18,632 nucleotides of DNA. It comes from Nonomuraea sp. Its GTDB lineage: Bacteria; Actinomycetota; Actinomycetes; Streptosporangiales; Streptosporangiaceae. Under the pieces are notes generated by a model. The model saw only the letters and a list, made by a program, of their open reading frames with translations, made no database searches and was not told where the DNA came from. A program made the translations under genes and the position numbers. Position 1 is the first letter of the stretch. Each line of letters begins with the position of its first letter. The stretch is from assembly GCA_013362835.1 (NCBI GenBank), contig JABFVJ010000062.1, forward strand, positions 1 through 18,632, in the 5' to 3' direction. Shown piece after piece: positions 1 to 6,452 of this stretch.

Positions 1-36
1 GACTTGCCCCACCTCCGGGATGAGGACCGTGAATGA
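1..36 (+). CDS. C-terminal end of an unidentified upstream gene (partial)
   Basis: Frame 1 is open from the left edge and reads DLPHLRDEDRE before TGA at 34-36. That stop overlaps an ATG at 33 in the ATGA arrangement common between co-translated genes. Only eleven residues are visible, so no family can be assigned. The call rests on the open frame and the overlap alone and could be chance. Confidence 0.3.
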   Translation, partial: DLPHLRDEDRE

Positions 37-122
37 CCGAGGGCATCGACTCCGAGCAGGCAGCCGAGATCACCGCGTTCGTCGACGACCTCGGGCTTCC
101 GTACGGAAAAGCGGGTGCGTGA
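33..122 (+). CDS. possible 29-residue ORF or gene remnant
   Basis: An ATG at 33 overlaps the preceding TGA (ATGA) and has a purine-rich GGATGAGG about 6 nt upstream as a plausible ribosome site. The frame encodes 29 residues, beginning MTEGIDSEQAAEIT and ending GLPYGKAGA, and stops at 120-122. The composition is acidic and helix-prone. I do not recognise it. It could be a real small gene, translationally coupled to the methyltransferase because a possible GTG start at 115 overlaps its end, or the truncated start of a longer lost gene. Confidence 0.25.
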   Translation: MTEGIDSEQAAEITAFVDDLGLPYGKAGA

Positions 123-150
123 GGTTTCTGCCTGTGTCAGGCTCGCGCCG

Positions 151-888
151 GTGAACCGTGAACAGATCTCCAGGATTTCCCACACCGACCATCCGATCGC
201 GGCGCCGCTCGACGACGACTCGGTACGCCGGCTGCTGGAACGCGGCATCCCGCACGGCCACGCGCGCGTGCTCGATCTCGGGTGTGGGGGTGGAGAGTGG
301 CTTCTGCGCGCGCTGACCACGCATCCGGGGTTGCGGGCCGAGGGGGTCGACGTCTCCGAGAGCGCGCTGGCCCGCGCTCGTGAGGGCGCGACCGTACGCG
401 GGGTTCAGGATCGTCTCGTCCTCCACCGCGAGGACGCCGCGGGCTTCGCCGCCTCGCCCGTGTTCGACCTGGTGCTCAGTGTCGGGGCGACGCACGCGTT
501 CGGCGGACTGCTCGAAACCCTCGCTGCGGCGCGCAAGCACCTCGCGCCCGGCGGACGTGTCCTGGTCGGCGACGGGTTCTGGGCCGGCGAACCCTCTCCT
601 GAGGCGATCGAGATGCTCGGCGACTTCGACGACCTGGCGACCACCGTGGATCGCGTCGTCGAGCACGGCTGGACACCCGTCTACGGGCACATCAGCACCC
701 GTCACGAGCTTGACGACTACGAATGGTCCTGGACGGGGTCGGTGGCCTCGTGGGCCCTGGACCACCCCGAGGATCCGGCCGGTTCCGAGGCGCTCGCCGT
801 CGCCGCCACCCATCGCACCGAATGGCTGCGCGTCTACCGGGACTCCTTCGGCTTCGTCTGCCTGGTCCTGCGCCCGACATCCGGCTGA
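151..888 (+). CDS. class I SAM-dependent methyltransferase
   Basis: This is a predicted cytoplasmic methyltransferase that moves a methyl group from S-adenosylmethionine to an unknown acceptor. The Rossmann motif I (VLDLGCGGGEW) lies near residues 40-50, the acidic loop reads VDVSESAL, and the strand 4 region reads FDLVLSVGATHAFGG, followed by the usual LAPGGRVLVGDGFW. At about 245 residues the length is normal for a single-domain enzyme. I prefer the GTG at 151 because the homologues I remember begin close to ISRIxHTDHPIAAPL. A GTG at 115 in the same frame would add 12 residues and overlap the preceding small ORF. Neither start has a strong Shine-Dalgarno. The TGA at 886-888 is followed by the hairpin-rich non-coding region. 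Confidence 0.85.
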   Translation: MNREQISRISHTDHPIAAPLDDDSVRRLLERGIPHGHARVLDLGCGGGEWLLRALTTHPGLRAEGVDVSESALARAREGATVRGVQDRLVLHREDAAGFAASPVFDLVLSVGATHAFGGLLETLAAARKHLAPGGRVLVGDGFWAGEPSPEAIEMLGDFDDLATTVDRVVEHGWTPVYGHISTRHELDDYEWSWTGSVASWALDHPEDPAGSEALAVAATHRTEWLRVYRDSFGFVCLVLRPTSG

Positions 889-912
889 GAAGGGCGGATT
901 CCGCCTACCCCC

Positions 913-927
913 GCCGGCATCGCCGGC
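913..927. repeat. GC-rich inverted repeat after the methyltransferase
   Basis: GCCGGC-ATC-GCCGGC is a perfect 6-bp inverted repeat with a 3-nt loop, 25 nt beyond the methyltransferase stop. It could help end transcription, but no T-run follows, so a terminator role is weak. Confidence 0.35.
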
Positions 928-1100
928 CTGACCTCTGCCGTGGACGCTGCCGGCGTACTGACTTTCATCAGGCCCTGTTCGGCCACTGCCTGCGTCTCGG
1001 CGTCGACGGGAGCAACGCGCATCGGAGAGCACCGATCAGCCGGGGACGTGGGTGCTCTGCCGTCAGGTTCCCTTTGTCTTGAGAGCAGGCCAGGGGATGT

Positions 1101-1130
1101 CGTGACGGCAGGCGTACATGCCTCGTCACG
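1101..1130. repeat. imperfect inverted repeat in the spacer
   Basis: CGTGACG at 1101-1107 pairs with CGTCACG at 1124-1130. Inside, AGGC (1110-1113) pairs with GCCT (1120-1123), leaving a 2-nt bulge and a 6-nt loop. It has the shape of an intergenic RNA hairpin, or of a protein-binding dyad. Its function is unknown. Confidence 0.4.
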
Positions 1131-1203
1131 ACCGGGCCCGGCGCGGGGAGTCGGCCTTCCGTGGGTTCCAGGCGAGTGGCTCGACGGTTCAGGACCGGGA
1201 AGC

Positions 1204-1227
1204 GCGAGGGGACGGGAGTCCCCTCGC
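1204..1227. terminator. perfect 10-bp hairpin, probable terminator component
   Basis: GCGAGGGGAC (1204-1213) pairs perfectly with GTCCCCTCGC (1218-1227) around a GGGA (GNRA-type) tetraloop. It lies about 70 nt past the gpmA stop and 3 nt from a second strong hairpin. Tandem GC-rich stems without a T-run are common at actinobacterial gene ends. The strand served is probably minus (gpmA), but the symmetric stem could act on both. Confidence 0.5.
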
Positions 1228-1230
1228 CCG

Positions 1231-1258
1231 GGGGTGTGGGGGCTTGCCCCCACACCCC
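1231..1258. terminator. perfect 12-bp hairpin, probable gpmA terminator
   Basis: GGGGTGTGGGGG (1231-1242) pairs perfectly with CCCCCACACCCC (1247-1258) around a CTTG loop. It starts 40 nt downstream of the gpmA stop. The length and perfect match point to a strong terminator. The stem may also be one copy of a dispersed intergenic repeat, which only a genome-wide search could show. Confidence 0.6.
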
Positions 1259-1297
1259 ACAGCCTGAGCCCGGAGGGCGAAGACCTCGCCTTTGGGG

Positions 1298-2041
1298 TTA
1301 ACGCCCTTGGTTGGCGACGGCTTCGATGGCAGCCTTGGCGGCCTCCGGGTCGAGGTAGCGGCCGCCTCGCTCCCGCGGCTTGAAGTCGGCGTCGAGCTCG
1401 TAGACCAGCGGGATGCCGGTCGGGATGTTGAGCCCGGCGATCTGCTCGTCGCCGATGCCGTCGAGGTGCTTGACCAGGGCGCGCAGGGAGTTGCCGTGGG
1501 CGGTCACCAGGACGGTACGGCCGGCGGCCAGGTCGGGGACGATCTCGTCGTACCAGTACGGGAGCATGCGGTCGACGACGTCCTTCAGGCACTCCGTGCG
1601 CGGCATGAGCTCCGGCGGCAGGAGGGCGTAGCGCGGGTCGCCGGCCTGGGAGAACTCGTCGTCGTCGGCGATGGGGGGCGGGGGCACGTCGTAGGAGCGG
1701 CGCCACAGCATGAACTGCTCGTCGCCGAACTCCTCGCGCGTCTGCGCCTTGTTCTTGCCCTGGAGGGCGCCGTAGTGGCGTTCGTTGAGCCGCCAGCTCC
1801 GCCTGACCGGGAGCCAGAGCAGGTCGGCCTCGCCCAGGGCCAGCTGGGCCGTCTGGATGGCCCGGGTCAGGAGGCTGGTGTGCAGGACGTCGGGACGCAC
1901 CCCGGCCTCCTGCAGGAGCCTGCCGCCTCGGCGTGCCTCGTCCTCGCCCTTGGCCGACAGGCTGACGTCCACCCAACCGGTGAACAGGCCCTTCGCGTTC
2001 CAGTCACTCTCACCGTGCCGTAGCAGCACCAAAGTCGCCAT
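1298..2041 (-). CDS. gpmA: 2,3-bisphosphoglycerate-dependent phosphoglycerate mutase
   Basis: This glycolytic enzyme interconverts 3- and 2-phosphoglycerate through a phosphohistidine intermediate. The catalytic motif [10 protein letters not shown] gives His9. The LFTGW segment, the [10 protein letters not shown] block with Glu87, and VTAHGNSLR with the second catalytic His182 are all present. Its 247 residues match the family. It is the last gene of a minus-strand series, mshA then ybjN then gpmA. The ATG at 2041 has no Shine-Dalgarno but sits 7 nt after a TAGGAT box, which suggests a leaderless transcript. The association of mshA, a YbjN gene and gpm matches what I recall for Rv0486-Rv0489 of M. 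tuberculosis. Confidence 0.97.
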   Translation of the reverse strand: MATLVLLRHGESDWNAKGLFTGWVDVSLSAKGEDEARRGGRLLQEAGVRPDVLHTSLLTRAIQTAQLALGEADLLWLPVRRSWRLNERHYGALQGKNKAQTREEFGDEQFMLWRRSYDVPPPPIADDDEFSQAGDPRYALLPPELMPRTECLKDVVDRMLPYWYDEIVPDLAAGRTVLVTAHGNSLRALVKHLDGIGDEQIAGLNIPTGIPLVYELDADFKPRERGGRYLDPEAAKAAIEAVANQGR

Positions 2042-2048
2042 GCGGCCA

Positions 2049-2054
2049 ATCCTA
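2049..2054 (-). promoter_or_regulatory. -10 box of gpmA (leaderless start)
   Basis: TAGGAT on the minus strand ends 7 nt before the gpmA ATG, so transcription should begin at or next to the A of ATG. No purine-rich ribosome site is present, which agrees with leaderless translation. Confidence 0.5.
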
Positions 2055-2080
2055 TGGCCGCCGGCGCGGCGCCCCGGAGG

Positions 2081-2560
2081 TCACTGCCCCGGGTCGGCGA
2101 AGCGGGCGAAAGCCTGCAGGTTGGCGAGGGATTCGCCGCGTTTGGCGCGCCATTCCCATTCGCGCCGGATGGAGGAGGCGAACCCGAGCTCCAGCGCCCG
2201 GTCGAACCAGTCGTCGGCGTACGTGAGCACGCAGCCGAGCAGGCGGTCGATCTCCTCCTCCGTGACGGCGGCCAGCGGCACGCGGCCCACCAGGTAGACG
2301 TCGCCCACGGGATCGAGGGAGAAGTGCACGCCGTACATGGTGCCGTTCTTGCCGAGGAGCCAGCGGTAGAACTCCTCGTGGTTCTCGTCGGGCTGGCGGC
2401 AGAAGAAGGCTTCGACGTGCAGCACCCGCTCTCCGACGATCAGCCAGGTCATGGTGGCGAGCTTGTGCTGTCCGGGCAGTTTGATGAGGAACGCCCCGGG
2501 CCGCGGCTCGTCGTAGGAGACGTCCGCGGCCTTGAGCGCGGCTTCGACGACATCGCGCAT
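2081..2560 (-). CDS. YbjN domain-containing protein
   Basis: This is a 159-residue cytoplasmic protein of the YbjN family, whose fold resembles type III secretion chaperones. Its biochemical role is unknown. The N-terminal half carries the family pattern (SYDEPRPGAFLIKLPG, then TWLIVGERVLHVEAFFCR), a central FYRWLLGKN segment and a VYLVGRVPL strand, followed by C-terminal helices ending YADDWFDRALELGF. It lies between mshA and gpmA, the position held by Rv0487 in M. tuberculosis as I remember it. The LysE-type gene present there is missing here. The start follows the mshA stop by 10 nt, and a TAGGCT box overlaps that stop, so it may have its own leaderless transcript besides read-through from mshA. 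Confidence 0.88.
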   Translation of the reverse strand: MRDVVEAALKAADVSYDEPRPGAFLIKLPGQHKLATMTWLIVGERVLHVEAFFCRQPDENHEEFYRWLLGKNGTMYGVHFSLDPVGDVYLVGRVPLAAVTEEEIDRLLGCVLTYADDWFDRALELGFASSIRREWEWRAKRGESLANLQAFARFADPGQ

Positions 2561-2567
2561 GCCGTAC

Positions 2568-2573
2568 AGCCTA
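2568..2573 (-). promoter_or_regulatory. -10 box of the ybjN gene, overlapping the mshA stop
   Basis: TAGGCT on the minus strand lies 7 nt upstream of the ATG at 2560, and its first three bases are the mshA stop codon (2571-2573). This points to an internal leaderless promoter at the end of mshA. Confidence 0.45.
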
Positions 2574-3848
2574 GAAGTTGAGCGCTACGGGCATCTTGTG
2601 CAGGTTCGCGATGGCGCCGGCGTACACCTCCATGAGGCGGCCCGCGGTGGCCTGCCAGCCGAAGGCGGCCGCGTGGGCGCGGGCGCCCTGGGACAGGTCG
2701 TCGCGCCAGGCCGGCGAGGTGACGAAGCGGCGCAGCGTACGGGCCCATTCGGCGGGATCGTGACCGTCCACGAGCACCCCCGAGACCCCGTCGCGGACGG
2801 CGGTGCGCAGCCCGCCCACGGCGGCCGCGGCCACCGGGGTCCCGCAAGCCTGGGACTCCAGGGCGACCAGGCCGAACGACTCGCTGTAGGAGGGCACGAC
2901 GGTCACGTCCGCGGCCCGGTACCAGTCGGCCAGCTCCTCCTGCGGGGCCGGGGGCACGAGCCGGACGACGTCGGAGATGCCCAGCTCGCCGGCCAGTTCG
3001 GTGAGGATGGACGGTCTGGCCAGGCCGTTGCCCGACGGGCCGCCGACGCAGGCCACGACCAGGCGGCCGCGGAGCGACGGGTCGTCGATGAGCAGGCGGG
3101 AGGCGGCGCGGAGCAGCACGTCGGGGGCCTTGAGCGGCTGGATGCGGCCCACGAACAGCAGGACGTGCGCGTCCTGCGGCAGGCCGAGCCGCTGGCGGGC
3201 GGCGCCCTGTGACGCGGGTTGGAAGACGGTGAGGTTGACACCTGGGTTCACGACGGCGACGCGCTTCTCGGGCGCGCCGTACAGGTCGATGAGCTCCCGG
3301 GCCTCGTCGGCGGTGTTGGCCACCAGGCGGTCGGCGATCTCCACGACCTGTTCCTCGCCCACGACGCGGGCCTGGGGCTCCGGCTTGTCGCCCTGGGCGA
3401 GCAGCAGGTTCTTGACCTTGGCCATGGTGTGCATGGTGTGCACGAGCGGCACGCCCCAGCGTTCCTTGGCCAGCCAGCCGACCTGCCCGGACAGCCAGTA
3501 GTGGGAGTGGATGACGTCGTAGCGGCCGGGGTCGTACATGGCCTCGGTGCGCAGCACCTCGGACAGGAAGGCGCACATCTGGCCCGGCAGGTCTCCCCTG
3601 TCCATCTCCTCGTACGGCCCCGCCGTCAGGTGGCGCACCAGGACGCCGGGTGCGAGTTCGGCCACGGGCGGCAGGTCGCGGGCGGTGGCCCTGGTGAAGA
3701 TCTCCACCTCCACACCGAGCTGTGCCAATCGCCTGGCGGACTCGACGATGTACACGTTCATGCCTCCGGCGTCGCCCGTACCGGGCTGGTCCAGGGGCGA
3801 CGTGTGCATGCTGATGGTCGCGACCCGGCTGACCCGTCGTCGCCTCAC
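2571..3848 (-). CDS. mshA: D-inositol-3-phosphate glycosyltransferase, mycothiol step 1
   Basis: MshA transfers N-acetylglucosamine from UDP-GlcNAc to 1L-myo-inositol 1-phosphate, the first committed step of mycothiol synthesis. The protein is a GT-B fold enzyme of family GT4 with 425 residues. The MshA-type N-terminal stretch [19 protein letters not shown] spans about residues 16-34. HSHYWLSG is near 114, [11 protein letters not shown] is at 233-243, and the nucleotide-sugar E(x7)E motif is Glu323 to Glu331 in [10 protein letters not shown]. The GTG at 3848 is chosen because GGAGGTGA lies 9 nt upstream. An overlapping ATG in another frame has no family match. A sigma-R-type promoter precedes the gene. 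It diverges from the SDR gene. Confidence 0.97.
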   Translation of the reverse strand: MRRRRVSRVATISMHTSPLDQPGTGDAGGMNVYIVESARRLAQLGVEVEIFTRATARDLPPVAELAPGVLVRHLTAGPYEEMDRGDLPGQMCAFLSEVLRTEAMYDPGRYDVIHSHYWLSGQVGWLAKERWGVPLVHTMHTMAKVKNLLLAQGDKPEPQARVVGEEQVVEIADRLVANTADEARELIDLYGAPEKRVAVVNPGVNLTVFQPASQGAARQRLGLPQDAHVLLFVGRIQPLKAPDVLLRAASRLLIDDPSLRGRLVVACVGGPSGNGLARPSILTELAGELGISDVVRLVPPAPQEELADWYRAADVTVVPSYSESFGLVALESQACGTPVAAAAVGGLRTAVRDGVSGVLVDGHDPAEWARTLRRFVTSPAWRDDLSQGARAHAAAFGWQATAGRLMEVYAGAIANLHKMPVALNF

Positions 3849-3873
3849 TCGACATCACCTCCAAGCGGAGTAC

Positions 3874-3900
3874 AACTCTCCAGATTTTTTCGACATTCCC
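3874..3900 (-). promoter_or_regulatory. sigma-R (SigR/SigH)-type promoter of mshA
   Basis: On the minus strand GGGAAT (3895-3900) is followed after exactly 18 nt by GTT (3874-3876). This fits the GGAAT-N18-GTT consensus of the thiol-stress sigma factor SigR of Streptomyces and SigH of mycobacteria. It sits 26 nt upstream of the mshA GTG, with the Shine-Dalgarno GGAGGTGA between. From established work on Streptomyces coelicolor, mshA is a sigma-R target, so both the match and the placement are expected to be functional. Confidence 0.8.
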
Positions 3901-3941
3901 GGCCGCAGGTCACAGTGGGGGGTCCTGGCAGGATGAGCACC

Positions 3942-4685
3942 ATGCAGAGAACGGCAGTGGTGACCGGGGCGAGCGGCGGGATCGGCGAGGCGACGGCGCG
4001 GCGGCTCGCCGCCGAAGGCTACGTGGTGGTGGCGGGTGCCCGGCGCCGCGACCGGCTGGACGAGCTGGCCGCGGAGGTGCCCTCGATCAGGCCGGTGACG
4101 CTTGATGTGACCTCGCAGGAGTCGGTTGACGCGCTGGTGAGCTCGCTCGACCGCTGTGACGTCCTCGTCAACAACGCCGGTGGCGCGCTCGGCATGGAGT
4201 CGGTCGCGGAAGGCCGCCTGGACGACTGGCAGCGGATGTACGACACGAACGTGCTCGGCTCCCTACGCATGACCCAGGCGCTGGTCCCCAAACTCGTCGA
4301 GTCGGGCGACGGCGTCCTGGTGATGCTGACCTCGACGGCGGCCTTCGTCTCGTACGAGGGCGGCGCCGGCTACTGCGCGGCCAAGCACGCGCAGTCCTCG
4401 ATGGCCGAGACGCTCCGGCTCGAACTCGTCGGACAACCGGTGCGCGTCGTCGAGATCGCGCCGGGCATGGTGAAGAGCGAGGGGTTCGCCGTCACCCGCT
4501 TCCGTGGCGACGAGTCCGCCGCCGCCCGCGTGTACGAGGGCGTGCCCGACCCGCTGACCTCGGAAGACGTGGCCGACGCCATCGCCTGGTGCGTGACGCG
4601 CCCGTCCCACGTGAACATCGACCGCCTGGTGATCAGGCCCCGCGCCCAGGCCGCCCAGCACAAGGTGCACCGCGTCGTTGGCTAG
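3942..4685 (+). CDS. SDR family NAD(P)-dependent oxidoreductase
   Basis: This is a classical short-chain dehydrogenase of about 247 residues; its substrate is unknown. The cofactor motif TGASGGIG is at residues 8-15, and basic residues follow the second strand (ARRRDR, 33-38), which favours NADPH. NNAG is at 77-80, and the catalytic set is Asn103, Ser131, Tyr144 and Lys148 (YCAAK). I chose the ATG at 3942, which has AGGA 8 nt upstream; an in-frame ATG at 3933 would add three residues and has poorer spacing. It diverges from mshA, as the SDR gene Rv0484c does near mshA in M. tuberculosis (recalled). The downstream methyltransferase start overlaps its stop, which suggests an operon. Confidence 0.93.
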   Translation: MQRTAVVTGASGGIGEATARRLAAEGYVVVAGARRRDRLDELAAEVPSIRPVTLDVTSQESVDALVSSLDRCDVLVNNAGGALGMESVAEGRLDDWQRMYDTNVLGSLRMTQALVPKLVESGDGVLVMLTSTAAFVSYEGGAGYCAAKHAQSSMAETLRLELVGQPVRVVEIAPGMVKSEGFAVTRFRGDESAAARVYEGVPDPLTSEDVADAIAWCVTRPSHVNIDRLVIRPRAQAAQHKVHRVVG

Positions 4686-5478
4686 GGCGGCCAGGCCGGT
4701 CGGCGCGATCACGCGCGGCACGACGTGGCACAACCGGCTGCGCAGAGCCGACCGGTGGACGGTCGCCGTGCACGGCGGGACGCTGCGCGCCGCCGTCCGC
4801 CCGCTGGTCGTGGACCTCGGCTACGGCGCCTCGCACGCGACCACGCTGGAGCTGTTCGAACGGCTGCGCGCGGTCGCGCCAGGCGTCGAGGTGGTGGGCG
4901 TCGAGATCGACCCGGCCAGGGTGGCGCTGGCCAAACCGTACGAACGCGACGGGCTGAGCTTCGTCCTCGGCGGCTTCGAGCTGCCCGTCCCCCGGCCGCC
5001 CACGCTCGTACGGGCCTTCAACGTCCTCCGCCAGTACGACGAGTCGGACGCCTGGCACTACTGGGACGTACTGCGCGGCAAGCTGGCCCCGGGCGGCGTG
5101 CTGGTCGAGGGCACCTCCTCCGAGACCGGGCGGCGGGCCGTCTGGGTGGGGCTGTCTCCCGAAGGGCCGCGCACGCTCACGTTCTCCGCCCGTTTCGACG
5201 CTTTCGAGCGGCCTTCCGACCTGGCCGACCGGCTGCCGAAGACCCTGATCCACCGGAACGTGCCGGGTGAGCGCATCCATGCGTTCCTGCGCGACTTCGA
5301 CCACGCCTGGGCGGTCAGCGCCCCTTATGGGGCCCACGGGGCACGGCAGCGGTGGCTGGCGTCGGTGCGGCTGCTGGCCGAGAACTGGCCGGTGCCGGCG
5401 CACCCACCGCTCGGCGGACCGGCCCGCTGGCGGCTCGGCGAACTCACCCTCCCCTGGTCGGCCGTCGCCCCCCGCTAG
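4678..5478 (+). CDS. class I SAM-dependent methyltransferase, substrate unknown
   Basis: This is a 266-residue predicted methyltransferase. A variant motif I (VVDLGYGASHATTLE, from about residue 44) is followed by the acidic loop VVGVEIDPAR near 72-81, the FNVLRQYDES segment in the strand 4 position, and LAPGGVLVEGTSSETG. The only sensible start is TTG at 4678, overlapping the SDR stop by 8 nt. AAGGTG lies upstream at 4663-4668, and no ATG or GTG occurs in frame near the N-terminus. The overlap implies translational coupling with the SDR gene. I recognise the fold but not the acceptor. It ends 21 nt from the converging macro-domain gene, inside a small duplicated sequence. Confidence 0.8.
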   Translation: MARAARPVGAITRGTTWHNRLRRADRWTVAVHGGTLRAAVRPLVVDLGYGASHATTLELFERLRAVAPGVEVVGVEIDPARVALAKPYERDGLSFVLGGFELPVPRPPTLVRAFNVLRQYDESDAWHYWDVLRGKLAPGGVLVEGTSSETGRRAVWVGLSPEGPRTLTFSARFDAFERPSDLADRLPKTLIHRNVPGERIHAFLRDFDHAWAVSAPYGAHGARQRWLASVRLLAENWPVPAHPPLGGPARWRLGELTLPWSAVAPR

Positions 5479-5504
5479 ACCCTGGCTGGTCGGCCCGCGC
5501 TAGA
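5454..5504. repeat. short imperfect direct repeat spanning two converging stop codons
   Basis: CTGGTCGGCC...CGCTAGA occurs at 5454-5479 and again, with a 7-nt internal deletion, at 5486-5504. The CTAG in the first copy holds the methyltransferase stop on the plus strand. The CTAG in the second copy holds the macro-domain stop on the minus strand. This looks like a local tandem duplication that left a stop codon for each gene. Confidence 0.5.
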
Positions 5505-6003
5505 GCTGGGCGGCGAAGGCGGCGTACGCTGCCGCGTCGTACAGCACGAAGCGCACCTCCTCGACGGAGGTCTCGGCGTCGCGGACGGCGGCGACGGCGA
5601 TGCGGGCGGCATCGTCGAGCGGCCAGCCGTAGATGCCGGTGGAGATCGCCGGAAAGGCCACAGACCGCGCACCCAGCTCGTCGGCCACCCGCAGCGACTC
5701 CCGGTGGCAGGAGGCCAGCAGCTCCGAACGGTCCTCCGACCTGGAGTGGACCGGCCCGACGGTATGGATCACCCACCGCGCCGGCAGCCGCCCGGCGGTC
5801 GTGGCGACGGCCTGCCCGGTCGGCAACCCCTTCCCATAGTGCGAGGCCCGCAGCCGCCTGCACTCCTCCAGGATCTCCGGCCCGCCGCGCCGATGGATGG
5901 CCCCGTCGACACCGCCCCCGCCGAGCAGGGAGGAGTTGGCCGCGTTCACGATCGCGTCGGCCCGCTGCTCGGTGATGTCGCCCTGCTCCAGCGTGATGTC
6001 CAT
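5500..6003 (-). CDS. macro-domain protein, O-acetyl-ADP-ribose deacetylase type
   Basis: This is a 167-residue stand-alone macro domain of the YmdB/MacroD-like class, which removes acetyl from O-acetyl-ADP-ribose or ADP-ribose from modified proteins. All signature blocks are present: GDITEQRADAIVNAANSSL near residues 8-26, the ligand loop GGGGVDGAIHRRGG, VIHTVGPVHS, and the FPAISTGIYGWP diphosphate loop. The ATG at 6003 starts the family-typical MDITLEQGDI. An in-frame start 14 codons upstream would add a non-conserved tail. The gene is monocistronic, converges with the methyltransferase and diverges from blaI. Confidence 0.93.
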   Translation of the reverse strand: MDITLEQGDITEQRADAIVNAANSSLLGGGGVDGAIHRRGGPEILEECRRLRASHYGKGLPTGQAVATTAGRLPARWVIHTVGPVHSRSEDRSELLASCHRESLRVADELGARSVAFPAISTGIYGWPLDDAARIAVAAVRDAETSVEEVRFVLYDAAAYAAFAAQL

Positions 6004-6075
6004 CTCACCGAGACTGCCAGCGGCGACGACCGCCGCCAAACGCAATCGCCGTCCCGAATGCCAGCTCGACGCTTT

Positions 6076-6088
6076 GTAGAGCTACCCT
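6076..6088 (+). promoter_or_regulatory. -10 box with overlapping dyad, probable BlaI self-operator
   Basis: GTAG-AG-CTAC (6076-6085) is an inverted repeat with a 2-nt centre. It overlaps TACCCT (6083-6088), a -10-type box 7 nt before the GTG start. BlaI/MecI repressors bind GTAG/CTAC-type dyads and usually repress their own operon, so this is a fitting operator. The single short dyad leaves some doubt. Confidence 0.5.
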
Positions 6089-6095
6089 GAAGGGC

Positions 6096-6452
6096 GTGAA
6101 GGGTCTTGGCGAGCTTGAACGCAGCATCATGGACATCCTCTGGGCCGAGCACAGCCCGTTGACCGCCCGCGAGGTCGGCAGGCTGATCGCCGATCGCGAC
6201 CTCGCCCCCACGACGGTGATGACCGTGCTCGACCGCCTCACGCGCAAGAACTTCCTCAAGCGCACCAGAGACGGCCGCGCGTGGCGTTACGAACCGGCCG
6301 AAAGCCGTGACACGTACATCGCCGAGCTTATGCTGGAGGCCTTGGAAATGACGGGCGACCGCTCGGCCGCCCTGACCCGCTTCGCCCAGGCCGTGTCCGG
6401 CCCGGAGGCGGAGATCCTGCGAAGAGCGCTCACGGAGCTGGAGGAAGAGTGA
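6096..6452 (+). CDS. BlaI/MecI/CopY family transcriptional repressor
   Basis: This is a 118-residue winged-helix repressor. The N-terminal domain is typical of the family: LGELERSIMDILW, then LTAREVGRLI, and the recognition-helix region APTTVMTVLDRLTRKNFL, with the wing at RDGRAWRYEPAESRDTY. The C-terminal helices from about residue 70 would dimerise and hold the site cut by the partner protease. GTG at 6096 is the only start that keeps the family N-terminus. It lies 7 nt after a -10-like box, so the mRNA may be leaderless. The stop overlaps the start of the M56 peptidase gene by 4 nt (GTGA), the standard BlaI-BlaR-like pair. The inducing signal is unknown. Confidence 0.93.
   Translation: MKGLGELERSIMDILWAEHSPLTAREVGRLIADRDLAPTTVMTVLDRLTRKNFLKRTRDGRAWRYEPAESRDTYIAELMLEALEMTGDRSAALTRFAQAVSGPEAEILRRALTELEEE

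Larger units (their letters stand above)
889..1297. other. 409-nt non-coding, hairpin-rich region
   Basis: No convincing gene lies here. The long frames that cross it run into gpmA or lack coding character. It holds several inverted repeats: 913-927, an 8-bp arm pair at 1026-1033/1051-1058 around a 17-nt loop, a long imperfect hairpin at 1101-1130, and two perfect hairpins at 1204-1227 and 1231-1258. Both flanking genes end here (methyltransferase from the left, gpmA from the right), so it is a 3'-to-3' spacer and much of the structure is probably terminator-like. Confidence 0.7.

Noticed and set aside
1101..1258. Series of hairpins in the spacer as a CRISPR array
   Set aside because: The stems differ in sequence and spacing, no direct repeat recurs, and no cas genes are present.
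940..1383. 147-codon open frame on the plus strand across the gpmA spacer
   Set aside because: It runs through two perfect hairpins and into the 3' part of gpmA on the other strand, has no ribosome site and matches no family. It is long only because the DNA is GC-rich.
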